From positions 1 to 50,217 of the forward strand of contig NZ_CP117414.1 in the NCBI RefSeq assembly GCF_028607085.1: a stretch of DNA of 50,217 bases. Reading direction: 5' to 3'. The notes below the pieces were generated by a model that was not told the DNA's origin, searched no databases, and saw nothing but the letters and a program-made list of their open reading frames with translations. Source of the DNA: Sphingomonas naphthae. GTDB lineage: Bacteria; Pseudomonadota; Alphaproteobacteria; Sphingomonadales; Sphingomonadaceae. How positions within the stretch are numbered: position 1 is the stretch's first letter; the number at the start of each line of letters is the position of its first letter. A program made the translations under genes and the position numbers. Positions 24,685 through 32,929 of this stretch are shown in pieces.

Positions 24685-25542
24685 ATGACCCGTACCATCA
24701 CCGCTCTGTTCGATCACCGTGCCGATGCCGAAGCTGCCGAGCAGCGCCTGCAGGCTGCCAATATCGATGCCGACCATATCCGCATCCAAGACAAGTCCAG
24801 CACCGGCTACAACGAGACGGGCCATTCCACGCATGACGAGCCGGGCCTGTGGGGCTCGATCAAGAACGCGTTTCTCCCCGACGAGGATCGTCACACGTAC
24901 GAGGAAGGCGTTCGCCGCGGCGGTGTGCTTCTGACCGTCGACGTCGATGAAGACCATGTCGATGACGCTGTGCGTGTTCTCGAAGAGGCAGAGACGGTCG
25001 ATATCGACGATCGCTCGCAGCAGTGGCGTTCGTCCGGCTGGACAGGCTCGCCGGCAGTCGGTGCGATGAGCGCTGGGTATACCGATAAGGACCGTCCCGA
25101 CACAGCCTCGGCGACCGCAACTGGCGCCGTAGGTAACCGTGACGAGGAAGTGATCCCGGTTGTTGAAGAGCAGCTGGTCGTCGGCAAGCGTGAAGTGGAC
25201 CGCGGCGGTGTTCGCGTTCGCTCCTACGTTACCGAGACGCCCGTCCACGAGCAGATCCGTCTGCGCAACGAGCGCGTCAACGTCGAGCGCCGTCCGGTCG
25301 ACCGCGAAGTCTCCGAGACCGATGCGTTCCGCGAGCGCACGATCGATATGACCGCGACGGGCGAGGAGGCCGTGGTCGGCAAGACCGCGCATGTGGTCGA
25401 GGAAGTGGTGGTCTCCAAGACCGCCGACGAGCGCGTCGAGCAGATCGACGATACCGTTCGTCGCACCGACGTTGAGGTCGATCGCGACGCAGGCAGCGAG
25501 GCGGCGCGGGGCTCGACGTTCGGCACTCGTACCGACCGCTAA
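24685..25542 (+). CDS. Two-domain DUF2382 stress protein
   Basis: 285-residue protein. The N-terminal part (MTRTITALFDHRADAEAAEQ ... GGVLLTVDVDEDHVDDAVRVL, residues 1-110) resembles the ferredoxin-like general-stress-protein-17M type domain. Residues 150-270 are a DUF2382 domain (EEVIPVVEEQLVVGKREVD, VHEQIRLRNERVNVERRPVD, EEVVVSKTADERVEQIDD). This fusion is common in sphingomonads next to the shorter DUF2382 gene. It is soluble and highly charged. It follows the OmpA gene by 30 nt, with AGGAGA before the ATG. Confidence 0.85.
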   Translation: MTRTITALFDHRADAEAAEQRLQAANIDADHIRIQDKSSTGYNETGHSTHDEPGLWGSIKNAFLPDEDRHTYEEGVRRGGVLLTVDVDEDHVDDAVRVLEEAETVDIDDRSQQWRSSGWTGSPAVGAMSAGYTDKDRPDTASATATGAVGNRDEEVIPVVEEQLVVGKREVDRGGVRVRSYVTETPVHEQIRLRNERVNVERRPVDREVSETDAFRERTIDMTATGEEAVVGKTAHVVEEVVVSKTADERVEQIDDTVRRTDVEVDRDAGSEAARGSTFGTRTDR

Positions 25543-25624
25543 GTATGGAAGGGGCCTCGCGCGCATCAGTACAGCACGCGAGGCCCAACCATTTGGCGTT
25601 GCCAACGACAAGGTAGGAACAATC

Positions 25625-26140
25625 ATGCAAGATCCGACGACCAGCGGTGTGCCCGGCGGTACGACCGCATTGGCGCTATCTTCCGACGACAGACAGGACG
25701 CGAATGCATCAGCTCCTGCCAGCGTTGAGACAAGTGAGGCAGCTCCTACCGCTACCGCTTCATCGCTTGCCAATCAGGCCAAGCAGACGTTGGTGAGCAA
25801 GCTGGACGACCAGAAGGGGACGGCTGCCAATTTCGTCGAGCAGTTGGCGCAGACGGTTCAAAAGTCTGGCGAGCAGTTCGAAGGTCAACAGGACTGGATT
25901 GCCAGCGCCATCGGCCGCGGCGCAGCCGAGTTGAATACCCTGGCAGGCTCGCTGCGCGACAAGGATCTGGGCGAACTCACTCGTGAAGTTCAGTCCTTTG
26001 CCAGGCGGCAGCCAGCGCTCTTTATCGGTGCTACGCTCGTCGCCGGGTTTGCCGTTGCCCGGCTCGGCAAGATCGTAGCCAGCGACGTGTCGCGCGAAGA
26101 CCTGCCGACGGTGCCGGAGGTTGGACATGACCAACACTGA
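25625..26140 (+). CDS. Membrane-associated hypothetical protein, stress operon
   Basis: 171-residue protein starting at ATG 25625 (MQDPTTSGVPGGTTALALSS). A disordered Ala/Ser/Thr-rich N-terminus is followed by a long amphipathic helix (LANQAKQTLVSKLDDQKGTA ... FVEQLAQTVQKSGEQF) and one membrane helix near the C-terminus (QPALFIGATLVAGFAVARLG). The architecture matches proteins usually found before phage-holin/DUF1469 and DUF3618 genes, as here. The gene overlaps 26127-26522 by 14 nt. A role in membrane stress is inferred from context only. Confidence 0.68.
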   Translation: MQDPTTSGVPGGTTALALSSDDRQDANASAPASVETSEAAPTATASSLANQAKQTLVSKLDDQKGTAANFVEQLAQTVQKSGEQFEGQQDWIASAIGRGAAELNTLAGSLRDKDLGELTREVQSFARRQPALFIGATLVAGFAVARLGKIVASDVSREDLPTVPEVGHDQH

Positions 26141-26522
26141 ACCACGCCCAGCTCCTAGCCTCGGAGATATCGCCGGGGGCCTGGCTGGCGATGTGCAGGA
26201 TCTGGTACGCGGCGAGCTCGCACTCGCTCGTGCCGAGTTCGATCAAAAGTTGCATGGCCTCCTGGGTGGCGCGGTCTCACTGGTTGGCGGAGCTCTGGTT
26301 GCATTTGCTGGCCTAGTTGTACTGTTGGAAGGCGGTGCAGCAGTGCTTGCTAGGTGGATACCGGCCTGGGCTGCACTGCTCATCGTCGGACTTGTGATTG
26401 TCCTGGTCGGCGGATTGATCGCACGCGCGGGGCTGACCCGGCTGTCGCTGAAGAACCTCACCCCCGATCGCACGACTGCGAACCTCAAAAAGGACGGTCG
26501 TATCCTCAAGGAGCATCTCTAA
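26127..26522 (+). CDS. Phage-holin-superfamily / DUF1469 membrane protein
   Basis: 131-residue protein starting at ATG 26127 (MTNTEPRPAPSLGDIAGGLA), with GGAGG 8 nt upstream. A helix with LVRGELALARAEFDQKL leads into two transmembrane segments (GGALVAFAGLVVLLEGGAAV and AALLIVGLVIVLVGGLIARA). These are the features of the DUF1469/putative holin superfamily III group. In free-living bacteria these are not phage genes but membrane proteins found with DUF3618. Stop and next start overlap (TAATG). Confidence 0.8.
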   Translation: MTNTEPRPAPSLGDIAGGLAGDVQDLVRGELALARAEFDQKLHGLLGGAVSLVGGALVAFAGLVVLLEGGAAVLARWIPAWAALLIVGLVIVLVGGLIARAGLTRLSLKNLTPDRTTANLKKDGRILKEHL

Positions 26523-27466
26523 TGGCTGACGACACGAACGACACCGATCAGATCGAACAGGATCTGGCCCAGACCCGTGCACGTATGGATCGTCGCCTCG
26601 ATCAGCTTGGCGACCGGCTCGCGCCCAACCAGCTGGTGAACGACGCACTTGCGCATGTAACGGGCGGCGACGGCGCCGACTTTGCCCAAACCCTGATCGC
26701 CAAGGCCAAGGCAAACCCGGTCCCTGCGGCTTTGGCCGGGATCGGCATTGCATGGCTGATGGCGTCCAGTCAGCACAAACAGGCAAAGGCCGGCAACGAT
26801 CTGTCGAGCCGGTTACGTGCTGCCGAGGCAAACGTCATACAGCTTCACGACGAGCATACGGATGTGCATGCCAGCCGGCTTGACGACGCTCGCGGACAGG
26901 TCCTCGGCGTTGCACGAAGCGCCTCGGATACGAGCGCTTCCTATGCCCAGCGCATCAAGGATGCCGTGGCCTCTGCGGGCGACAGCTTAGTAGAGACATC
27001 CCACGACCTGCAAAACAGCACTAGCTCGACGGTGAACCGTGTTGCCGGCTGGATCCGCGGTAAGGGGCAGGGGGGTGGCCACGCGGGATCGCCGATCAGT
27101 AATCCTGTCGTACTCGGCACGACAGCAGCTTTGGTTGGGCTTGTCGCAGGCGCGCTGATCCCGGTCAGCGACGAGGAGGAACGAGCGCTGGACAGTTTTG
27201 CTGGCACTCTGAAAGCCAAGGGACGCGACCTTGCCCAGGATGTCGTCAATCGCGGTGCGCAGGTGGCCGGAGATACGTTGGATGCCGTCAAAGACAGCGC
27301 CCAGACCCATGGCCTGACCGCCGACAAGCCGATCGGCGACCTCCTCGGCGAACTCAAAAGCGGCGAGCTTCTGAGCCACGCCAAGCAGGCTGCGCAAGAG
27401 GTGGCCGATACGAGCAAGCAAAGCGTGCAGTCGCAAATGTCCGGGCAAGAAAAAAGCCTGCGATAA
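26522..27466 (+). CDS. DUF3618-domain membrane protein
   Basis: 314-residue protein. The N-terminal DUF3618 motif (TDQIEQDLAQTRARMDRRLDQL) is followed by a membrane segment (NPVPAALAGIGIAWLMASSQ), a long helical and coiled region, and a second hydrophobic stretch (PVVLGTTAALVGLVAGALIP) before further amphipathic helices. It is coupled to the DUF1469 gene by TAATG and is the last gene of this operon, ending just before a large palindrome at 27489. Function unknown; co-occurrence suggests that the 25625-27466 trio forms one membrane assembly. Confidence 0.82.
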   Translation: MADDTNDTDQIEQDLAQTRARMDRRLDQLGDRLAPNQLVNDALAHVTGGDGADFAQTLIAKAKANPVPAALAGIGIAWLMASSQHKQAKAGNDLSSRLRAAEANVIQLHDEHTDVHASRLDDARGQVLGVARSASDTSASYAQRIKDAVASAGDSLVETSHDLQNSTSSTVNRVAGWIRGKGQGGGHAGSPISNPVVLGTTAALVGLVAGALIPVSDEEERALDSFAGTLKAKGRDLAQDVVNRGAQVAGDTLDAVKDSAQTHGLTADKPIGDLLGELKSGELLSHAKQAAQEVADTSKQSVQSQMSGQEKSLR

Positions 27467-27488
27467 GCGTCAACGCAATACGGCATTG

Positions 27489-27526
27489 AAATGCGACCGC
27501 ACGTCATATGACGTGTAGTCGCATTT
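27489..27526. terminator. 38-bp palindrome after the DUF3618 gene
   Basis: Nearly perfect palindrome, outer arms AAATGCGAC / GTCGCATTT and core ACGTCATATGACGT, with one mismatch and one wobble pair. It starts 22 bp past the stop. The A-rich and T-rich flanks fit a bidirectional terminator; an operator for the next gene is the alternative. Confidence 0.6.
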
Positions 27527-27645
27527 GATCAAAGCATCAGGCAAGCTTCCCGCACTTCTCTTTGCCCGGCCCAAACAGGAGCAAGAGATGCCCGGACACG
27601 GAATAAACCTGTCGGCATCGTCGCGATACCATTTTTCTGCTAATC

Positions 27646-27918
27646 GTGGTGATGGTAGTCGTGGTCATATGGTTGCGCTCGTACGACAACGACCATAGCA
27701 GTGGGAGCAAGGTCAAGGGCATGGCTGACGAGGCGCTTGGTAACGTCAAGCAGGCAGCCGGCAGCCTTTTCGGGAACGAGAGCCTGAAGCGCGACGGTAT
27801 CGAACAGGAGCGTCGTGGCGAAGCGAGCAGGGGAAGCTCCTATTCCCCCACGTTCTTAATCAAAGAATGCGCGCTTTCCTGCGGCACAGTCTCATTCCAC
27901 CGGGAAGACCCGTCATGA
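27646..27918 (+). CDS. CsbD-like stress protein with N-terminal hydrophobic segment
   Basis: 90-residue frame (GTG 27646 or ATG 27652). A hydrophobic start (VMVVVVIWLRSYDND) is followed by a recognisable CsbD-like core: SKVKGMADEALGNVKQAAGS then LFGNESLKRDGIEQERRGEA. CsbD proteins are small stress-induced proteins of unknown mechanism. After the core the tail (SSYSPTFLIKECALSCGTVS) is not family-like and overlaps the antiporter start by 4 nt, so the 3' end may be altered. Confidence 0.58.
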   Translation: MVMVVVVIWLRSYDNDHSSGSKVKGMADEALGNVKQAAGSLFGNESLKRDGIEQERRGEASRGSSYSPTFLIKECALSCGTVSFHREDPS

Positions 27919-29201
27919 TCGCCGCTTCCGGGTTGCCCGACCCCTACATTCTTATACTCACCGGCTTTGGCCTGCTTACCGCATTGGTCGTCTGGCTGCC
28001 TCTGGCACTTCGTAAGCTGCCACTGTCTTTACCGATCGTGTGCATTGCGCTTGGCGCTGCGCTGTTTTCGCTTCCGCAAATCACGTTAAAGCCACTGCCG
28101 CTTCTCTACCCCGAGATTACCGAACGCTTCACCGAGTTCGTCGTCATCATTGCGTTGATGGGTGCTGGTTTAAAGATCGACCGGGTGTTCCGATGGCGGG
28201 ACTGGACGGTCACCTGGCGGCTCCTTGCCATTACGATGCCACTTGGCATTCTGGCCATCGCTGCGGTCACGGCATGGGGAATGGGCCTGCCATGGGCGAT
28301 CGCGCTTCTCCTTGCCGCCAGCTTGGCACCGACGGATCCCGTTCTTGCAGCCGACATCCAAGTCGGACCACCCAAGAGCGAGGATGAAGACGAGGTACGC
28401 TTCGGACTTACGTCAGAGGCTGGGTTGAACGATGGTTTTGCCTTTCCGTTCGTCCATCTCGCCATCATGCTGGCAGCCGTTGCCGGGAGCCGGCAGCCGT
28501 GGCTGAGTGAGTGGCTGACGTACCGGGTCTTATGGGAGATTGGCGCAGGCGTGGGCGCCGGCTGGCTGATCGGCCGCGCCTTCGGCTGGCTGACCTTTCA
28601 CGTTCTAGCACAGACCAAGCTTGCACAGACCGGTGACGGCCTGATCGCGCTGGCGGCAACCTGCATCTCCTACGGGATTACCGAGATCATCCACTGCTAT
28701 GGCTTTCTTGCTGTGTTCGTCACGGCGCTGACATTTCGGGGGACGCACCGAACTCATGATTTCCATCACGACATGCACGACGTCACTGAGCAGATCGAAC
28801 GGCTGGCGATGATGGTGTTACTCCTCCTGTTTGGCGGAGCGCTGGTCAGTGGGCTGCTGGCATCGGTCTCGCGAACAGATGTGTTTATCGCACTTGTGAT
28901 CCTTCTGGTCATCCGCCCGATCACTGGGCTCATCGGTCTGGCCGGCCACCGGGCGGATCGCTCGGAGAAGCTGACGCTAGCGTTCTTCGGCATCCGCGGT
29001 GTCGGGTCGATCTATTATTTGGCCTATGGCCTCAACCATATCCACGTTCAAGCAGCCGAACGGCTTTGGGGACTGGTCGGGCTAGTCGTACTGTTCTCGA
29101 TCGTTCTGCACGGGCTCACCGTGACGCCAATCATGCGTCTCCTCGACCGCCAACATGGCCGCGACCCCGACAAGGATGAGCCGCCAGCTGTCGGTGCCTG
29201 A
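27915..29201 (+). CDS. CPA1-family cation/proton antiporter
   Basis: 428-residue inner-membrane protein with about 12 hydrophobic segments, starting at ATG 27915 (MIAASGLPDPYILILTGFGL). Key ion-site residues are present: T140-D141-P142 (SLAPTDPVL) in the unwound helix and N172-D173 (AGLNDGFAFPF), the ND pair of electroneutral CPA1 antiporters. A conserved late motif FFGIRGVGSIYYL follows. It exchanges Na+ or K+ for protons across the cytoplasmic membrane, fitting an osmotic/pH stress island. The C-terminal cytosolic tail is short, without a TrkA domain. Confidence 0.88.
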   Translation: MIAASGLPDPYILILTGFGLLTALVVWLPLALRKLPLSLPIVCIALGAALFSLPQITLKPLPLLYPEITERFTEFVVIIALMGAGLKIDRVFRWRDWTVTWRLLAITMPLGILAIAAVTAWGMGLPWAIALLLAASLAPTDPVLAADIQVGPPKSEDEDEVRFGLTSEAGLNDGFAFPFVHLAIMLAAVAGSRQPWLSEWLTYRVLWEIGAGVGAGWLIGRAFGWLTFHVLAQTKLAQTGDGLIALAATCISYGITEIIHCYGFLAVFVTALTFRGTHRTHDFHHDMHDVTEQIERLAMMVLLLLFGGALVSGLLASVSRTDVFIALVILLVIRPITGLIGLAGHRADRSEKLTLAFFGIRGVGSIYYLAYGLNHIHVQAAERLWGLVGLVVLFSIVLHGLTVTPIMRLLDRQHGRDPDKDEPPAVGA

Positions 29202-29252
29202 CGCCTTCGCGTACAACCCGGCAGCAGTAGTTTTATAACGAGAAGGCGTTTG

Positions 29253-29278
29253 GGAACGTCCGAGCACCCTACTGGTTC
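29253..29278 (+). promoter_or_regulatory. EcfG-type general-stress promoter (yihY-like gene)
   Basis: GGAAC (29253-29257), 16 bases, then GGTT (29274-29277). This matches the alphaproteobacterial EcfG consensus GGAAC-N16/17-cGTT except for one base of the -10 element. It lies 26 bp before the start codon at 29304. Confidence 0.55.
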
Positions 29279-29303
29279 GCTTGGTCAGCAAAGGGGATCC
29301 CGT

Positions 29304-30575
29304 ATGGTCGACACTACCAAAAGCGAACTGAGTGGTCACGACGCTGTCAGCCCTTGGGCAATACCAGCGAAAGGCTGGAAGGACATCGCCCTGCGCGCGT
29401 GGAAGGAGGGGGGGCAGGACAATATCAGCCTAGTCGCGTCCGGCGTAGCCTTCTGCGGTGTGCTTGCCATGGTACCTATGCTCGGCGCGGTAGTGTTGAG
29501 CTACGGTCTGGTCGCTACGCCCGAGACGGTCATGAAGAACGTCCAATCGCTGACATCGGTCATGCCGACGGATGCTGCCAAGCTGATCGGCGAGCAACTG
29601 GCCAACGTTGTCACGACATCGGACGGCAAGAAGGGGTTCGGGCTGCTGCTCGCGCTTGGCATCGCGTTGTACGGCGCGATGAAAGGCGCAACCGCGCTAA
29701 TTACCTCGCTGAATATCGCGTATGACGAAGAGGAAACGCGGAGCTTTGTTCGCCTGAACCTCATCGCGTTAGCCATCACCGCTGGGGCAGTTCTCATCGC
29801 CATCGTTGCTATTATCGCGATCGCGGCAATGGGCAGTCTGGATACGCTGTTCCCCGCGGCCCCTGCCATCGTTCTCACAGCAGGCAAAATCGTTTCCTAC
29901 GGGATCATGGCTGGCATGGGAGCCGCAGCAGCGGCGACGCTCTACCGCTACGCGCCCAATCGCGATGAGGCGAAGTGGACGTGGCTGACGCCTGGATCGG
30001 TGCTGACGACCGTGTTGTGGCTGGTCGTTACCCTTGGCTTTGGGTTCTACGTGGCAAACTTCGGCAGCTACGACGCGACCTACGGCTCGTTGGGAGCCGC
30101 GATCGTGTTGCTGACCTGGCTCTACTTGTCCGCCTACATTCTACTGCTCGGCGCCGAGTTCAATTGCGAACTGGAGAGACAGACCACGCAAGATACGACC
30201 AGGGGGCCTACTAAATCGCTCGGCGATCGCGGAGCGTACGCAGCCAATACGGTAGCTTCCGGCCCGGAGATAGCGCCGCAGGAGGGACCAGCACCGCAGT
30301 CGTCAAGTGGAGACAAGGCGGTATCACGAGCCGCACCGTCTACGCCTTCACCTTTGCGCGAGTATGCTGCCGGCCGCATGGTCGTGCGTGCAGCACGCGT
30401 AACCGGCCTTGGCAAAACTGGCATGGTGCCGTCCGTCATCGTTACTGGCGGGCTTGTTCTCCTGCTACGCCGTGACAAGGCAATCATAGGGGCAGGGCTC
30501 CTTGCCATTGGGGGAGGGCTTAGCTGGCTTTCCGAACGACCCACGAATTCCCGTACAACCGAACTGCCCGATTGA
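29304..30575 (+). CDS. YihY/BrkB-family inner-membrane protein
   Basis: 423-residue protein starting at ATG 29304 (MVDTTKSELSGHDAVSPWAI; AAGGGGA upstream). Five or six transmembrane helices in the order usual for YihY/BrkB (formerly called RNase BN): DNISLVASGVAFCGVLAMVP, LLLALGIALYGAMKGATALI, SVLTTVLWLVVTLGFGFYVA and LLTWLYLSAYILLLGAEFNC. The region after residue 300 is a disordered Pro/Ser-rich segment followed by an extra hydrophobic pair (VIVTGGLVLLLRR), an extension common in sphingomonads. Role unknown, possibly a transporter. An EcfG-like promoter precedes it. Confidence 0.85.
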   Translation: MVDTTKSELSGHDAVSPWAIPAKGWKDIALRAWKEGGQDNISLVASGVAFCGVLAMVPMLGAVVLSYGLVATPETVMKNVQSLTSVMPTDAAKLIGEQLANVVTTSDGKKGFGLLLALGIALYGAMKGATALITSLNIAYDEEETRSFVRLNLIALAITAGAVLIAIVAIIAIAAMGSLDTLFPAAPAIVLTAGKIVSYGIMAGMGAAAAATLYRYAPNRDEAKWTWLTPGSVLTTVLWLVVTLGFGFYVANFGSYDATYGSLGAAIVLLTWLYLSAYILLLGAEFNCELERQTTQDTTRGPTKSLGDRGAYAANTVASGPEIAPQEGPAPQSSSGDKAVSRAAPSTPSPLREYAAGRMVVRAARVTGLGKTGMVPSVIVTGGLVLLLRRDKAIIGAGLLAIGGGLSWLSERPTNSRTTELPD

Positions 30576-30685
30576 GATGCTCCAGGTGGCAAATGCCTGC
30601 CGATCGAATGACCTAGACCAATCGGGGGGCACCGGACCTATGAGTGCCGGCATCTGTTGGTACCCGTCACAACAAGGAAGCTGCC

Positions 30686-31210
30686 ATGAATCTCAATGAC
30701 CTCCTCCCAGATGGTGGCATCGATGCACTCGCCGCCCAATTAGGCATACCGCGTGAGCAAGCTCAGCGCGGCGCAGAGGCGCTGCTACCGTCGGTTCTGG
30801 GCGGCATGGGAAATAACGCGACGCAGTTAGACGCCCATGTGAACACGCTTGGCGGCCCAGACCTTGCTTCAAACGTGTTGGGCAACGAGCCGACGCAGAT
30901 CGATCGCGGTAATCAGATCCTCGGCGGTATCTTCGGGTCGAAGGACGGCAGTCGTGAGGTCGCCGACAACGCGGCGCAGAACAGCGGCCTCACGCCCGAC
31001 CTTCTGAAGCAGATGCTGCCGATCCTGGTCATGCTGGTGGCGGGCCATCTGACAAGCCGCTCGGGCGGGCAGCAAGGTGGCCTTGGCGGGATCCTTGGAT
31101 CTGTACTCGGCAGCCTGGGTGGCGCTGGAGTCGCAGGCGCTGCGCCCGGGGGCGGTCTTGGCGGCGGACTGGGGGGCATTCTTGGTTCGGTCTTTGGCGA
31201 GCGACGATAG
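30686..31210 (+). CDS. DUF937 (YidB-like) protein
   Basis: 174-residue protein starting at ATG 30686 (MNLNDLLPDGGIDALAAQLG; AAGGAAG upstream). The DUF937 helices (IPREQAQRGAEALLPSVLGG, DNAAQNSGLTPDLLKQMLPI) are followed by a glycine-rich C-terminus (GGLGGILGSVLGSLGG and repeats) that could be membrane-associated or flexible. The family includes E. coli YidB. It follows yihY by 110 bp; no promoter was clear. Confidence 0.82.
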   Translation: MNLNDLLPDGGIDALAAQLGIPREQAQRGAEALLPSVLGGMGNNATQLDAHVNTLGGPDLASNVLGNEPTQIDRGNQILGGIFGSKDGSREVADNAAQNSGLTPDLLKQMLPILVMLVAGHLTSRSGGQQGGLGGILGSVLGSLGGAGVAGAAPGGGLGGGLGGILGSVFGERR

Positions 31211-31334
31211 AGCCGTCTGGACATAAGACCGTCCTGCTCGATCAAACCGGTGGATTTGAGGTCCACGAACATCTCGTCGCCATGTGGCTACGGCACGGCG
31301 ATACCATCGACGGCATGACTGGGGATCGCATGTG

Positions 31335-31544
31335 ATGCGGAGACGAGGAAACAAGCGAGCCGGTCCTGTGGCAATTGTCATCTTCGTGATGATCGTGGTA
31401 CTCGTCGTGACGATCTGCTGGCTCGCCGCGCGTGGCTTTCAGAAAGAGCCGAACGGACCACCGCGTGGTAGTCAGACGCTGCCAGCTCAGGCAGCGCAGG
31501 GGACCCTAGATGCGACGCCTCCGAACGCTAGTCCAGATCGCTAA
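31335..31544 (+). CDS. Small single-span membrane protein
   Basis: 69-residue protein starting at ATG 31335 (MRRRGNKRAGPVAIVIFVMI), with GGGGATCG before it. One transmembrane helix (AIVIFVMIVVLVVTICWLAA) is flanked by a basic N-terminus (cytoplasmic by the positive-inside rule) and a Pro/Asn/Gln-rich tail. No family recognised. Confidence 0.6.
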   Translation: MRRRGNKRAGPVAIVIFVMIVVLVVTICWLAARGFQKEPNGPPRGSQTLPAQAAQGTLDATPPNASPDR

Positions 31545-31574
31545 ATTAAGGACGGTTAAGCCAGCAATCTAAGG

Positions 31575-31609
31575 CCGGAGGAGGCCGCATAAGGTGCGGT
31601 CCCCTCCGG
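31575..31609. terminator. Bidirectional hairpin between convergent genes
   Basis: Arms CCGGAGG (31575-31581) and CCTCCGG (31603-31609) extended by GGCCGC / GCGGTC with a small bulge. It lies between the convergent ends at 31544 and 31620. Confidence 0.7.
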
Positions 31610-31619
31610 ATCAGGCGCG

Positions 31620-32030
31620 TTAGTTGCGCAAGTTATCTGGAACGATACCGCCGTTATCAGCGAGCTTCTGCATCACAGCCTTGTGAAGGGCGATGTTCTG
31701 CTCGGCCGAGCCGTCGGCTGCAACATGGACATTCAGTTCACTGGCGAGTTCCTTGCGGGCTGTCAAACTGGAATCCAGGTCCAGCAGCTTCAGAAGATCG
31801 ACGATCGAGCTCTGGTAGTTGCCCCCGCCATCTTTCATCGATGCCATCTCGCTGAGGACCGCACCGACATCTACGGACTGCTGAGCCGCTGCGGGGGCGG
31901 GTTGGGCGGTAGCGGTCGGCGCGGCCTGCGGCGCCGCTTGGGGCGCAGCGGCAGGAGCCTGAGCCGGCGCAGCGGCTGGCGCGGCTTTGTGGTGGAAAAC
32001 CTTGTTCATGATCGTACTGAAGATGCTCAT
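31620..32030 (-). CDS. DUF3597 protein
   Basis: 136-residue protein (MSIFSTIMNKVFHHKAAPAA). An Ala/Pro/Gln-rich low-complexity linker (residues 15-50) leads into the DUF3597 domain: VDVGAVLSEMASMKDGGGNY, SSIVDLLKLLDLDSSLTARK, ELASELNV, ending MQKLADNGGIVPDNLRN. The pattern resembles proteins annotated as LysM/stress-associated, but no activity is known. It is the only minus-strand gene of the stress island. An imperfect EcfG-like sequence (GGACC-N16-CGTT) lies upstream on its strand, near 32100-32075. Confidence 0.82.
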   Translation of the reverse strand: MSIFSTIMNKVFHHKAAPAAAPAQAPAAAPQAAPQAAPTATAQPAPAAAQQSVDVGAVLSEMASMKDGGGNYQSSIVDLLKLLDLDSSLTARKELASELNVHVAADGSAEQNIALHKAVMQKLADNGGIVPDNLRN

Positions 32031-32118
32031 AACCGTGTCCCGATAAGGCCGGCAGCTGTGCCGGCAGACGGCTAGAACGAACTCGCTTCAGGATCGGTCC
32101 GGAGTTCGTTGCTCGTGC

Positions 32119-32144
32119 GGAACGGTCATCAGGAAGCACGCGTT
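32119..32144 (+). promoter_or_regulatory. EcfG-type general-stress promoter (DUF4142 gene)
   Basis: GGAAC (32119-32123), 17 bases, then CGTT (32141-32144): a full match to the EcfG consensus, 40 bp before the start codon at 32184. Confidence 0.65.
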
Positions 32145-32183
32145 GAGCAGACAGCAGCAATAGGCGAGCAGATGGAGAGTATG

Positions 32184-32774
32184 ATGAACTTCAAAACCCT
32201 GGCACTCGTATCGGTAGCGGCCCTGTCATTGGCCGCGTGCGGCAAGAAGGCCGACGATACGACTGCCGTTGATAACGGCGCTTATGCCAACACCACTGCT
32301 ATGGACGTGAACGCGGCCGGTGCCAACGACGCCATGGCAGCCCCCGCCTCAGGTGGACAGGCCTTCGTCAACATGGCGGCTGCAAGCGATGCGTTCGAGA
32401 TCGAGACCTCGAAGCTGGCCGTAACTAACGGCGCATCTGCTGCGGTGAAGAAGTTCGCTGGCCAGATGATCACCGCACATGAGGGGTCGACTGCAAAGCT
32501 GAAGGCACTGACGGCAACGCTGTCGCCAGCGCTGACGCCCAACCCGGCGCTGAGTGCTGAGCAGCAGCAGAAGCTTGCCGATCTGAAGACCAAGCAAGGC
32601 ACTGATTTCGACACCGCTTACGCGGCTGCCCAGGTCGCCGGGCATCAGCAGACGCTCGATACGCTCAAGGGATATGCTGCAACCGGCGACGTGCCCCAGC
32701 TGAAGACGTTCGCGTCGGGTCTGGCACCCACGGTCGCAGCGCATCTCAACATGGCGAAAGCGCTCAAGTCCTGA
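32184..32774 (+). CDS. DUF4142 lipoprotein
   Basis: 196-residue protein starting at ATG 32184 (MNFKTLALVSVAALSLAACG); neighbouring in-frame ATGs (32181, 32172) fit the GGAGAG ribosome site less well. A signal peptide ends in the lipobox LAAC, so the protein is lipid-anchored to the envelope. The mature part is a DUF4142 helical bundle: FVNMAAASDAFEIETSKLAV, VKKFAGQMITAHEGSTAKLK, FDTAYAAAQVAGHQQTLDTL. The family is ferritin-like in fold and linked to stress. A good EcfG-type promoter lies upstream. Confidence 0.88.
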   Translation: MNFKTLALVSVAALSLAACGKKADDTTAVDNGAYANTTAMDVNAAGANDAMAAPASGGQAFVNMAAASDAFEIETSKLAVTNGASAAVKKFAGQMITAHEGSTAKLKALTATLSPALTPNPALSAEQQQKLADLKTKQGTDFDTAYAAAQVAGHQQTLDTLKGYAATGDVPQLKTFASGLAPTVAAHLNMAKALKS

Positions 32775-32800
32775 GGTAGCGTCCCAGACGATGAAGTATG

Positions 32801-32836
32801 AAGCCGAGAGTGACGCCAAGTGTGCCTCTCGGCTTT
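32801..32836 (+). terminator. Hairpin terminator after the DUF4142 gene
   Basis: AAGCCGAGAG (32801-32810) pairs with CTCTCGGCTT (32826-32835) around a 15-base loop, followed by T and GC-rich sequence. It starts 27 bp past the stop codon. Confidence 0.68.
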
Positions 32837-32838
32837 GC

Positions 32839-32858
32839 CCGTCCTGACGTCAGGACGG
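32839..32858. promoter_or_regulatory. Perfect 20-bp palindrome upstream of the AI-2E-type permease
   Basis: CCGTCCTGACGTCAGGACGG is fully self-complementary and sits directly after the terminator, 72 bp before the permease start. Candidate operator. Confidence 0.45.
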
Positions 32859-32929
32859 ATACAACGAAAAATGCTTCGTGCCGGGTCTCGACGTGACCGA
32901 TACGCGAGCCCCGGCAGGAAGGTTTCCGC

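Noticed and set aside
26127..26522. Phage holin suggesting a prophage
   Set aside because: No other phage genes are present; this DUF1469-type protein occurs in the stress operon context with DUF3618.
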